Shown here piece by piece: positions 26,475 to 34,629 of a stretch of DNA of 64,000 nt (its first letter is position 1; every line of letters begins with the position of its first letter). Source of the stretch: Paraburkholderia sp. BCC1886 (GTDB lineage Bacteria; Pseudomonadota; Gammaproteobacteria; Burkholderiales; Burkholderiaceae); contig NZ_CAAJGK010000022.1 of NCBI RefSeq assembly GCF_900996245.1, forward strand, positions 185,240 to 249,239, written 5' to 3'. Position numbers and translations under genes: made by a program. The notes beneath the pieces were generated by a model. The model was not told the DNA's origin, did not search any database, and worked only from the letters and a program-made list of their open reading frames with translations.

Positions 26475-28093
26475 TGGACCGCCGCACTTTTCTGCTGACC
26501 GGCGCGGCGGCGTCGCTGGCCGCCTGTGGCCGCAACGGCTGGGTCGAGACGACGCCGTCGATCGATAGCCCTGGTATGCGCGAAGGGCATGCGCTGCGCG
26601 ACCACCGTAGCTTGCCGGCGCCGTCCGGCACGCTTGAAACGGACATTGCGATTCTCGGCGCGGGCGCGGCCGGTTTGTCGTGCGCATGGCATCTCGCGCG
26701 GGCAGGGCACAAGGACTTCGTCGTGCTCGCTGGGCCCGAGTTCGGCGGCAATGCGGCGGGCGGGCGTTATGGCGATCTCGGTTATCCGAAGGGCGCGCAC
26801 TATCTGCCGCTGCCTTCGATGGAATCGGTCCACTTGCGCGACATGCTCGCGGACCTCGGCGTGATCGAGGCGGATCCGTTCACCGCCCGACCGGTGTTCG
26901 ACGAAACCGTGCTGGTTCATGCTCCCGACGAACGCCTGCTGATCAACGGGCAGTGGCAGGACGGACTCGTGCCCACACTCGGCGTGAGCGCTGCGGAACT
27001 CGCGCAACAGCAGCGCTTTTTCGCCTATACCGACACGCTGCGCACGGCCTTCGGCGACGACGGCCGCAAGGTGTTCTGCATTCCGCTCGCGCAGTCGTCG
27101 CAAGATGCACGCTGGCGCGCGCTGGACAAACGCTCGTTCAAACAGTGGCTGCTCGATGAGGGCTATAGCGCGCCTTCGCTGCACTGGTATCTGAATTACG
27201 CGTGCCGCGACGATTTCGGCGCGGGCTACGAAGCGGTGTCGGCGTGGGCGGGGTTGCATTACTTTTCGTCGCGCGGCGGTCACGCCCGCAATGCCGAAGA
27301 CGGTGCGGTATTGACGTGGCCGGACGGTCTGCACAGCATGGTGAGCAAGCTCAGCGCGTCGATCACGCAGCGGGTGGGCGCCGCAACATGGCTGCGATCG
27401 GGATTCGCCGCGCGGGTCGACGAAAAGAGCCGACGTGTAGAAGTATTGTGCGTACGCGTGGGCAGCGATAACTCGCTCAGCACCTTCGTGCTCAGAGCAA
27501 GGCGCGTGGTCAGTGCCATGCCCTTATTCGTCGCTCGCCATGTGATACCCAGCATGAGCGCTCAGGGTTTCGATGCGTCGCGCGACTTACCGCCACGCGC
27601 GCCGTGGCTGGTTTCCAATTTCCTGATGGACGGCATGCCCCGTGAAGCGCAAGGCGTGCCGCTCGCGTGGGATAACGTGGTGTATCACGGTCCCGGGCTC
27701 GGTTACGTGGTGTCGACGCATCAACTGATTCGACTGTCGCCACCGCAGCGGTCGGTGTTTTCCGCGTATCAGGCGCTCGATGTCAGAACACCCGACGAGA
27801 CGCGACGCTGGCTGGTCGCGGCACGTGCCGAGGATCTGCGCGAGCAGGCCGCGATCGATCTGTTCCCCGCCTATGGCCGCGATTTATGGCGTCATGCGGC
27901 GGCACTCGAAGTCACCGTGCGCGGTCATGCGATGGCTACGCCGGATGTCGGCTTTCTCAGCCGCCCCGGCTTGAACGCACTGCGTGAAGTCGACGGTCCG
28001 GTTCTTTTTGCGCATGCGGATCTGTCGGGTATGTCGTTGTTCGAGGAAGCTTCGTATTGGGGTGTGCTGGCGGCTCAGCGGGCCTCGAGGTAG
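26474..28093 (+). CDS. exported FAD-dependent amine-oxidase-like protein
   Basis: 539 residues from ATG 26474, overlapping the previous stop. The N-terminus MDRRTFLLTGAAASLAACG has a twin-arginine-like motif and a lipobox ending at Cys18, so it may be Tat-exported and lipidated. The FAD dinucleotide-binding loop ILGAGAAGLSCAWHLARAG starts at about residue 58. The rest resembles flavin amine oxidases or desaturase-like oxidoreductases. Coupling to an aminopropyltransferase suggests oxidation of a polyamine or of a polyamine conjugate, which is inference. Confidence 0.83.
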   Translation: MDRRTFLLTGAAASLAACGRNGWVETTPSIDSPGMREGHALRDHRSLPAPSGTLETDIAILGAGAAGLSCAWHLARAGHKDFVVLAGPEFGGNAAGGRYGDLGYPKGAHYLPLPSMESVHLRDMLADLGVIEADPFTARPVFDETVLVHAPDERLLINGQWQDGLVPTLGVSAAELAQQQRFFAYTDTLRTAFGDDGRKVFCIPLAQSSQDARWRALDKRSFKQWLLDEGYSAPSLHWYLNYACRDDFGAGYEAVSAWAGLHYFSSRGGHARNAEDGAVLTWPDGLHSMVSKLSASITQRVGAATWLRSGFAARVDEKSRRVEVLCVRVGSDNSLSTFVLRARRVVSAMPLFVARHVIPSMSAQGFDASRDLPPRAPWLVSNFLMDGMPREAQGVPLAWDNVVYHGPGLGYVVSTHQLIRLSPPQRSVFSAYQALDVRTPDETRRWLVAARAEDLREQAAIDLFPAYGRDLWRHAAALEVTVRGHAMATPDVGFLSRPGLNALREVDGPVLFAHADLSGMSLFEEASYWGVLAAQRASR

Positions 28094-28176
28094 GCTGAGC
28101 GCCCGTTGAACTCGTACTTCGACATTGGCGATAGGGACGACCTGGATCAGATCGTCCCATCGGCAGCATCGGGCCT

Positions 28177-28944
28177 TCACCTCGGCGGATTGACCACCAC
28201 GTACTGCACGGTCGAGCCTACGTATTGAGGCTGGTACCAGTAGCCGCCACATTGCTGATACGCAATGCCGTTGACGATGATGCTGGAACAACTCGGCGGC
28301 AAGGACGCGACCGTGGCGCCGACCACCACCGCGGTGGTGACGCCGACCGCAACGCCGACTGCCACCGGGTCCACGTACCAGCCGTCGTCGTGGTGATGAT
28401 GGTCGTCGTCGTGATGGCCATCGTCGTGGTGTCCATCGTCGTGGTGTCCATCGTCGTGGTGCCCGTCGTCGTGGTGTCCGTCGTCGTGGTGTCCATCGTC
28501 GTGGTGTCCATCGTCGTGGTGATCGCCGCCTCCGCCACCGCCGTGGGAATTGCCGCCACCACCGCCACCGTTGCCGCCACCACCACCACCACCGTTGTGA
28601 GAGTTCCCACCGCCACCGCCACCGCCGCCATTACCACCACCATGAGACGGCTGCCCACCACCGCCACCATGCGACGGACCGCCGCCTCCCCCCGACGGAC
28701 CACCAGAATTCCCGCCGCCGCCATGCGGTGCGCCACCGAAATTCCCACCGCCACCCCCCGACGGTCCGCCGAAATTTCCCCCACCGCCATGCGGTGCACC
28801 GCCGAAATTTCCGCCGTGAAATCCCCCTCCGCCATGGACGCTCGTGCGCGCGCCGCCGCGCATGCCGAATGCAAAAGTCGTCGTCGATGTCGTCGAGAAT
28901 GCGACGACCAGCGCAATGCCAGTAAGACGCGTGAGTGGTTTCAT
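28177..28944 (-). CDS. exported Gly-rich protein with His/Asp tandem repeats
   Basis: 255 residues. A signal peptide ends about residue 26 (TTTFA-FGMRGG). Residues about 35-135 are Gly-rich (GGGGFHGG, PSGGGGGNFGG). A tandem HHDDG repeat of about eight units follows, then a small folded C-terminal part with a hydrophobic span (AVGVAVGVTTAVVVGATVAS) and a CX13C pair region ending YVVVNPPR. The His/Asp runs could bind metal. It overlaps the DUF2092 gene by 4 bp (ATGA), so the pair is coupled. Function unknown. Confidence 0.75.
   Translation of the reverse strand: MKPLTRLTGIALVVAFSTTSTTTFAFGMRGGARTSVHGGGGFHGGNFGGAPHGGGGNFGGPSGGGGGNFGGAPHGGGGNSGGPSGGGGGPSHGGGGGQPSHGGGNGGGGGGGGNSHNGGGGGGGNGGGGGGNSHGGGGGGDHHDDGHHDDGHHDDGHHDDGHHDDGHHDDGHHDDGHHDDDHHHHDDGWYVDPVAVGVAVGVTTAVVVGATVASLPPSCSSIIVNGIAYQQCGGYWYQPQYVGSTVQYVVVNPPR
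28401..28521 (-). repeat. tandem 15-bp repeat encoding HHDDG
   Basis: About eight near-identical 15-bp units (plus-strand form CATCGTCGTGGTGTC) in frame within the Gly-rich exported protein. The units vary mainly at one or two third-codon positions. Such an array is prone to length variation in whole codon-pentamers. Confidence 0.85.
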
Positions 28945-29747
28945 TGCGCGTCTCCTTGCTGCCCGTCGTCCGGCGATGGGTCCGGTTCGCGGAACGGGAT
29001 TTCATGCGCGCCGCGACCCGGCTGGAATCTGAAAGTGGCCGCATCGAATTTCGGATTCAGCGTCCAGTGATAATTGACCGCGTGCTGCGGCCGCGACGGC
29101 TGCGTGGTATCCGTCACGACGAAGCGGCACGGCAACGGGCGCGAGCCGCTCTCGATCCAGAGCTCCCAGTCGAGCCCCGGCTGCTGGTACGCGTAGTGGT
29201 TGCACCACTTGCCGTCGACCTTGTCGAGTCCGATGAACAACGCACTGGTCAAGGTCTTGTCGTCTTCCTGCTGGCCCCAGTAAAACAGATCGACCAGCGG
29301 AATCTGCACGCCGTATTTTTCGTCGGCGTCGGTGACCACCTGCTTGATGGTGGGCGGTGCCGGGAGTCTGCTGTAGTAGCGATGGGTGTCGTCGAACAGC
29401 ACGACGGAGTGGCCGTCGTAGACCATACCCTTCGGCGCGCGGCTGCCTGTTATGACAATTTTGAACCTGTCCGGCTTCCGTACGGACATCTCGGTGTGGT
29501 GCAGGAAGCCGATGGTCTGTCCGGTTGTCACGACGCCATCCGTCACGCTGTCCGCCTCGATACGGAAGCTGTTCAGACCGCGTAGATACGTCCCGAGCCG
29601 GTTCAGGGCGTCGACCGCCGGGGTTTGCATCTCCGGCTGCGCGGCGAGCGGTTCGTCGCTGCCCGACGACGGCGCCTGCGCGAATGCGGGACTCGCAACA
29701 TGGGCGAGCGCGACGAGGCAGCCAAGCAGCAGCCGTTTTTTTATCAT
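28941..29747 (-). CDS. DUF2092 family exported protein
   Basis: 268 residues from ATG 29747; an earlier in-frame start at 29834 would place 29 unlikely residues before the signal peptide MIKKRLLLGCLVALAHVASPAFA. The mature part resembles DUF2092/LolA-like periplasmic beta-fold proteins, with FRIEADSVTD and VRKPDRFKI, a pattern of lipoprotein-carrier-type folds. Its partner is the overlapping His/Asp-repeat protein. A lipid- or lipoprotein-handling role is possible but not shown. Confidence 0.82.
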   Translation of the reverse strand: MIKKRLLLGCLVALAHVASPAFAQAPSSGSDEPLAAQPEMQTPAVDALNRLGTYLRGLNSFRIEADSVTDGVVTTGQTIGFLHHTEMSVRKPDRFKIVITGSRAPKGMVYDGHSVVLFDDTHRYYSRLPAPPTIKQVVTDADEKYGVQIPLVDLFYWGQQEDDKTLTSALFIGLDKVDGKWCNHYAYQQPGLDWELWIESGSRPLPCRFVVTDTTQPSRPQHAVNYHWTLNPKFDAATFRFQPGRGAHEIPFREPDPSPDDGQQGDAQ

Positions 29748-29894
29748 CGCTGGTCCGCCGCGGCCCGCATGGCGACTGACATCATGCCCGGTATCACACC
29801 CGGAATCGCTGCAACGAAAGATCGACAGGTTCATGAATTCTCCGAAGTGACTGACAACCAGTGACCCAGTAGACGCGCTGCGCTCAGGTAACGC

Positions 29895-30305
29895 TCACCG
29901 TGTCTGTCTCACGGCGTTTCTCGCTTGCCATCCGAGTCGTTCGCAATCGGCCTTCACACGTGTGGCATATTCTTTCGGGTCGCTCGAGCGAAGCGCGCGA
30001 AACTGTATCGTCTGGTCGGCTTCGGTATTCCAGCCTCGTTGCCATCGGTTCTCGAAGTCGGTGGCATCGGTGAGCCTGCTTTTCAGCTTCGACTTGTACC
30101 GCTCGATGCGGGTCGACTGCGTACCGCAAAACTCTGCCGCGAAGTGGGCGCGAGCGCCGGCGGCCTCGGCGTTTTCGTTGTCGCGGTCTTCGCCGGCGAT
30201 GCCGGGCGTGGTCACGAGACCGGTCGTACAAACAATCAGCAGCATGGTCAGCGTCGTCAGCAGGGGCGTATTCCGCTTATGGCGGAAAGTGTTCATCCAT
30301 GTCAT
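29895..30305 (-). CDS. small exported hypothetical protein
   Basis: 136 residues. A signal peptide covers residues 1 to about 37 (LLTTLTMLLIVCTTGLVTTPGIA). The mature part is helical and charged with two cysteines (FCGTQ and DCERLG) that could form a disulphide. It belongs to the minus-strand run of exported proteins between 28.2 and 31.5 kb. No family recognised. Confidence 0.65.
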   Translation of the reverse strand: MTWMNTFRHKRNTPLLTTLTMLLIVCTTGLVTTPGIAGEDRDNENAEAAGARAHFAAEFCGTQSTRIERYKSKLKSRLTDATDFENRWQRGWNTEADQTIQFRALRSSDPKEYATRVKADCERLGWQARNAVRQTR

Positions 30306-30333
30306 GACGGCCCCTTGACGACGTGTGAGACGA

Positions 30334-30942
30334 CTACTTCACTTCGACGCCGTCCCGCGATACCGACGCAGCCGCGGCAGCCACGAACACCGCACGGACG
30401 GAATCGCCGGTCTTCAGTTTGTCGAGCGCAATATCGGGCGTCGCGTCGAAAGTCTCCGTGCGTTCCGGTCCCCGCAACGTAATCCGGCCATGCTTGCGGT
30501 CGATCTTCTGAACGGTAGCGATCACTTCCACGCGTCGCGCGGACGCCACCACGCCGCCCGAAGCCGGCTGCGCGACCTCGGTCTCCACGCGCTCGCGAAT
30601 GCCGCGGGTGGCCAGCTTGTCCGCGCTGATCAGAATCGCGTTCTTGTAGGCAATGTCGACGGTGTCGCCGACGCGCAACTTCGTCACGTCCGCGACTTCC
30701 CGATTGATTTCGATCACCGCGAGGTTCCCGCGAGGTCCACGCAGCGTGACGGTGTTGGAATCGGGCGATATACCGACGACGCTCGCCTGGATATGAAGCA
30801 GCGCCATGGCACCGACGGCCGGTGTGCCGGAGGCGACGCCGGCATCCTGCGCGCTGGCTGTCCGAACGACCGGAACGCCAGGCAGCGCCAGCGCCGCGAC
30901 GATCGTTGCGCACACCGCCATGAGCCGGTTGAAACGGAGCAT
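30334..30942 (-). CDS. exported protein with two OB-like repeat modules
   Basis: 202 residues from ATG 30942, which has GGAGAA 6 bp upstream; the upstream in-frame extension is not needed. A signal peptide ends at about residue 32 (ASA-QDAG). Two repeats of similar pattern, VVGISPDSNTVTLRGPRGN and VQKIDRKHGRITLRGPERT, look like DUF5666-type small beta-barrels separated by a helical linker. Function unknown. Lies between two other exported genes on the same strand. Confidence 0.75.
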   Translation of the reverse strand: MLRFNRLMAVCATIVAALALPGVPVVRTASAQDAGVASGTPAVGAMALLHIQASVVGISPDSNTVTLRGPRGNLAVIEINREVADVTKLRVGDTVDIAYKNAILISADKLATRGIRERVETEVAQPASGGVVASARRVEVIATVQKIDRKHGRITLRGPERTETFDATPDIALDKLKTGDSVRAVFVAAAAASVSRDGVEVK

Positions 30943-31021
30943 GTCTTTCTCCTCGGGACAAAAAGTCAGAGCCGCTATCGGGTACCGATGCGGAAAATCT
31001 TCCGAACCACGTTCAGGATGG

Positions 31022-31546
31022 CTATTGAACCGCGTAGCCCTTGCCCTGCATGCAGGCGCCATAGGCGCGCCAGTACAGGTTCAGCGTGGACTGCTGGCTG
31101 GCCTGCGCGTACTGCGCCTGAGCCGCATGCTGTTGCCGGCTGCGGACCCCGCCGACCATGGCGCCTGCGGTCGCACCCACGGCTGCGCCGTGACCCGCGT
31201 CGTGATGATTGACATCGCCGATGATGGCGCCCGCCGCCGCCCCGCGCGCCGCGCCCGCAACACGCGCGCCGGTGGGCGCCATCGGCGGTGGCGGCGCCTG
31301 CGCGACGACAGCGGGGTCGACGCCGGTGTTCTGTTTGGCCCAGGCATAACAGGCGCCGTCATCGGATGCCTGACGCTCCGGGCTTTGTCCGTGCGAGGGA
31401 TAAATGGCGGGTTTCTGCGCGAATGCGCAAGGGGAAAGGCCGAGACAAACTACGAGTAATGCGGGACGCCAGAAATACTGGATTGCCGTGTCTGAATAAA
31501 ACGCGAACGTGTTAATGCCTGCCGCAAGCCGGACGGAATTATCCAT
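31022..31546 (-). CDS. glycine-zipper family exported protein
   Basis: 174 residues. A hydrophobic export signal occurs at about residues 25-44 (LLVVCLGLSPCAFA). The middle carries a glycine zipper, GAARGAAAGAIIGDV and GAAVGATAGAMVGGV, as found in outer-membrane and OmpA-linked small proteins. The tail has YWRAYGACMQGKGY, a motif recurring in such proteins. The ATG at 31546 has GAGG 9 bp upstream. It is the first gene of the exported-protein run and has an AT-rich upstream region. Confidence 0.78.
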   Translation of the reverse strand: MDNSVRLAAGINTFAFYSDTAIQYFWRPALLVVCLGLSPCAFAQKPAIYPSHGQSPERQASDDGACYAWAKQNTGVDPAVVAQAPPPPMAPTGARVAGAARGAAAGAIIGDVNHHDAGHGAAVGATAGAMVGGVRSRQQHAAQAQYAQASQQSTLNLYWRAYGACMQGKGYAVQ

Positions 31547-31960
31547 TTTTAATCCTCGTATAAATTATTAAATCGATCTTTAATAAATACGTCGGGCAGA
31601 CACGAATTCATGCGGCATCTGATAACTGCCGAAGTTCGCCATTTTATTTAACTGAAACCGGCCACGATTCAATGTGGATAAGCGCGAGAGCCTGCCGGCC
31701 ACGCGTTGGAAAATTCACCGAATTACGTCACGCTTAGGACGATAGATAACGTTCTTTCGGAATGCAAGGCATTTTTGGAAACGGTCTGACCAGGGCGATC
31801 CGGTGCATCATCGGCGATAACCGCCATGCCTCGATAAAACGCTGCCTAATCTGGAGGGTCCGCAAAGAGATAATTTGCATGGCGGGTAAAAATCGCCTAT
31901 TTGTTCTTCACCACAATATGCATTTTCATGCGTCTTTTCGTGATGGGCGGGAGCAGGACG
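31547..31960. other. AT-rich intergenic region
   Basis: About 410 bp without a supported gene. The first 70 bp are markedly AT-rich compared with the surroundings and probably contain the promoter of the glycine-zipper gene. No repeat, tRNA or convincing small ORF was seen. The base composition shift could reflect foreign origin of the neighbouring HTH gene. Confidence 0.5.
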
Positions 31961-32365
31961 ATGCGCAATCCGCGAGATGAACTACCGAGCGTCGCGCGCA
32001 GGATTTCGGCCGCACGCATGCTGGGCAACGGCGCGACCGTCGAGGAGGTGGCGAGCGAGTTACGGCTGTCGGTGCAGACCGTGCGCCGCTATCGATCCAT
32101 TTTCGATGCCGACGGGCTGGAGGGGCTGCGCGACATGCGTCTCGGCGGCAAGGCACCCGCGCTGGACGCGCAGGCACTCGCCTGGTTGACCGCAGCGATC
32201 GAAGGATCGGCCCGCGCACATGGTTTTAGCAGCGACAGGTGGACCAATGCCCGTGTTCGCGAATTGATCGCCACGCGGTTCGGGGTTCGTCACTCCCGCG
32301 TTCATACGTGGCAAATACTGACGGACCTCGGCATCGCCGATCGTCTGTCCAAATCCGCGCTTTGA
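31961..32365 (+). CDS. orphan helix-turn-helix protein (transposase N-terminus-like)
   Basis: 134 residues from ATG 31961, preceded by GGGAG. The sequence ARMLGNGATVEEVASELRLS and VQTVRRYRSIF is a helix-turn-helix of the kind found at the N-terminus of IS630-type transposases, followed by a second winged-helix-like part (RELIATRFGVRHSRVHTWQIL). The catalytic DDE part is absent. It is either a domesticated regulator or a transposase remnant. It stands alone before the ABC transporter operon. Confidence 0.7.
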   Translation: MRNPRDELPSVARRISAARMLGNGATVEEVASELRLSVQTVRRYRSIFDADGLEGLRDMRLGGKAPALDAQALAWLTAAIEGSARAHGFSSDRWTNARVRELIATRFGVRHSRVHTWQILTDLGIADRLSKSAL

Positions 32366-32691
32366 GTTCGGCACCCCGGGCAGGCGGAATCGATCCAGCG
32401 AAGACGCCGTTATTGCGACCGATATAGACGGTATCGAATCGATATGGCTGACCCAGGCATCGATAAAAGATGCTTCGACGTCGAATAGCCCAATACGACG
32501 ACATCGCTTTTTCCCCGAGCGTCCTCATGCGATTTACTTAGCATGATTGGTCGTTTAGCGATGCGGCATGACGGCTTTAGACTGCGCGCTCCTTCCTGCG
32601 CTTTCTGCAATCCGGCCATCGATAGCGACGCGATGAATCCACAAACTCTTCTCTCCGTGCAACGCCTGCCGACGCGCGCAAGGCGTCGGTC
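32366..32691. other. intergenic region before the ABC importer operon
   Basis: 326 bp with no supported gene. It should contain the promoter of the dpp-like operon. An imperfect dyad around GATCG/CGATATGG-type sequences is not strong enough to call. The end of the preceding HTH gene lies at its left edge. Confidence 0.4.
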
Positions 32692-33609
32692 ATGATCGCT
32701 TACTTGCTGCGCCGCCTCGGTCAAGGCTGCGTCACGGTGTTGCTCGTCATTGCGATGATCTTCATCGTGGTGCGGGCGATCGGCGACCCCACGCATCTGA
32801 TGTTGCCGCCCGAAGCGACCGAAGCGGACCGCCAGGTGTTGCGTCAACAGATGGGGCTCGACAAGCCTTTGCCGGTGCAATTGGGGCGCTTCCTCGAACA
32901 GCTGGCGCACGGCGACTTCGGCAACTCGTATCGTTTCTCGCGGCCGGCGTTGCCCGTCGTGGTCCATGCTGCGTGGCCGACCTTGCAACTGGCCATCGCG
33001 GCGATGCTGGTGGGACTGCTGACGGGCCTGCCGCTCGGTGTGCTGGGCGCGCTCAGACCCGCCGGTCTGGCGGATCAGATCGGCAACGTCTTCGGCATGA
33101 TCGGGCAGGGCGTGCCGCCGTTTTTTCTTGGCCTGGTGTTCGTGCGGTTCTTTTCGCTGCAACTGCATTGGCTGCCGACCAGCGGCTACGGTGCCGCCCG
33201 GCACCTCGTGTTACCCGCGCTCGCATTGGGCTGGTACGCGGGCGCCGGCGTATTGCGGCTGACCCGTTCGAGCATGTCGACCGCGCTGCAGGGCGAGTAC
33301 GTGAAATTCGCGCGGCTCAAGGGAATGCCCGAGCACGTCGTCGTGTTGAACCACGCGCTGCGCAACGCATTACTGCCGGTGCTGACGTTTCTGTCCCTGC
33401 AGTTCGGCATGCTGATGGGCGGCGCGGTGTCGGTCGAGGTGGTGTTCGGCTGGCCGGGCCTCGGTCAGCTTCTGTACGACTCCATCAACAATCTCGACTA
33501 CACCGTCGTGCAGGCGGCTGTCGCATTTGCGGCCGTCGTGTTCGCGCTGACCAATCTGGCGGTCGACGTGTTGTACGCCGCGCTCGATCCAAGGATCCGT
33601 TATGGCTGA
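32692..33609 (+). CDS. dipeptide-type ABC transporter permease, DppB class
   Basis: 305 residues, six membrane spans. The N-terminal MIAYLLRRLGQ and the segment LPTSGYG, with the permease EAA-like loop EYVKFARLKGMPEHVVVLNHAL, identify the first inner-membrane subunit of peptide/nickel/opine-type importers. It overlaps the next permease gene by 8 bp. Its operon also contains two ATPases, a flavin monooxygenase and the binding protein. Confidence 0.93.
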   Translation: MIAYLLRRLGQGCVTVLLVIAMIFIVVRAIGDPTHLMLPPEATEADRQVLRQQMGLDKPLPVQLGRFLEQLAHGDFGNSYRFSRPALPVVVHAAWPTLQLAIAAMLVGLLTGLPLGVLGALRPAGLADQIGNVFGMIGQGVPPFFLGLVFVRFFSLQLHWLPTSGYGAARHLVLPALALGWYAGAGVLRLTRSSMSTALQGEYVKFARLKGMPEHVVVLNHALRNALLPVLTFLSLQFGMLMGGAVSVEVVFGWPGLGQLLYDSINNLDYTVVQAAVAFAAVVFALTNLAVDVLYAALDPRIRYG

Positions 33610-34615
33610 TCCCATCCACGGCGCGCAACAGCCGCAGCCTGCACACCCATCGCCCCGTTCTTCGCCGCGCTTTTCGGCCGGCTTTTCGCCCACCGTTTCG
33701 CCCCGCGTTTCGCCCCGCGTTTCCCCCCATTTCGAACAGACGCCCGCCGAACCGCTGTCCGCTCTGTTGCTCGCAGCGCCTTCGTCGCGCCGACCATGGC
33801 GTATCGCCCGCATCCAGCAATGGGCGGCCGCGCTGGTGCTGCTCGTCGTCGTCGCGGCGGCGCTCGGTGCGCCGCTCTTCATCGCGACCGATCCCACCGC
33901 GATCTCGCTGTCCGACGTGCTCGGCGCGCCGTCGGCGGCGCATTGGTTCGGTACCGACCAGATCGGCCGCGACGTGCTCACGCGCACGCTCTATGGTGCG
34001 CGCGTCTCGCTCTTCGTCGCGCTGAGTACCGTGGCATTGGCCGGCTCGGTGGGCGCCGTGCTGGGACTGGCGGCAGGTTACCTGGGCGGCGCGGTCGACG
34101 CGGTCGTCATGCGGCTCGCCGACATCCAGCTCGCTTTTCCCGCAGTGATTCTCGCGATGGTGCTCGCGGGCGCGATCGGCGTGAATCTGGGCAATCTCAT
34201 CGCGCTGCTCGCGCTGGCTCACTGGGCCCGCTTCGCACGCGTGCTGCGCGGCGAAACGTTGACGCTGAAGTCGCGCGAATTCGTGCTGCTCGCACGGCTC
34301 GCCGGCGTGTCGCGAATCGTCACGCTCGCGCGGCATATCGCGCCCAATGTCACGGGGATTTTCCTGGTGCTTGCCACGCTCGATATCGGCAGCGTAATCA
34401 TTCTCGAATCGACACTGAGCTTTCTCGGACTCGGCATTCAACCGCCGCTCGCGTCGTGGGGCGGGATGATCGCCGACGGGCGCGGCGTGATCGACACCGC
34501 GTGGTGGATCTGCGTGTTTCCCGGTCTTGCACTGGCGTTGACGGTGCTGGCCGCGAATCTGCTGGGCGACGCGTTGCGCGAGCGCTTCGACGCGACCGTC
34601 CCCGACGCGTGGTGA
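33602..34615 (+). CDS. dipeptide-type ABC transporter permease, DppC class
   Basis: 337 residues. The membrane domain from about residue 75 is typical, with GTDQIGRDVLTRTLYGARVSL and the EAA loop REFVLLARLAGVSRI. The N-terminal 60 residues are unusual: Pro/Ser-rich with repeated VSPR units, and may be a disordered cytoplasmic extension. The next gene starts 14 bp downstream. Confidence 0.92.
   Translation: MADPIHGAQQPQPAHPSPRSSPRFSAGFSPTVSPRVSPRVSPHFEQTPAEPLSALLLAAPSSRRPWRIARIQQWAAALVLLVVVAAALGAPLFIATDPTAISLSDVLGAPSAAHWFGTDQIGRDVLTRTLYGARVSLFVALSTVALAGSVGAVLGLAAGYLGGAVDAVVMRLADIQLAFPAVILAMVLAGAIGVNLGNLIALLALAHWARFARVLRGETLTLKSREFVLLARLAGVSRIVTLARHIAPNVTGIFLVLATLDIGSVIILESTLSFLGLGIQPPLASWGGMIADGRGVIDTAWWICVFPGLALALTVLAANLLGDALRERFDATVPDAW
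33663..33735 (+). repeat. short tandem repeat in the DppC N-terminus
   Basis: Imperfect 12-bp units of the form CGTTTCGCCCCG, encoding SPRF/SPRV-type repeats, account for the low-complexity extension of the permease. The number of units may vary between strains. Confidence 0.6.
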
Positions 34616-34629
34616 TAGTGGAGCGTCTC

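Noticed and set aside
28401..28521. CRISPR-like array
   Set aside because: The 15-bp units are contiguous, in frame and lack unique spacers; they are a coding tandem repeat.
28225..29070. Plus-strand frame opposite the His/Asp-repeat gene
   Set aside because: Its Val/Thr repeats are an antisense by-product of the tandem repeat; there is no signal peptide or conserved domain.
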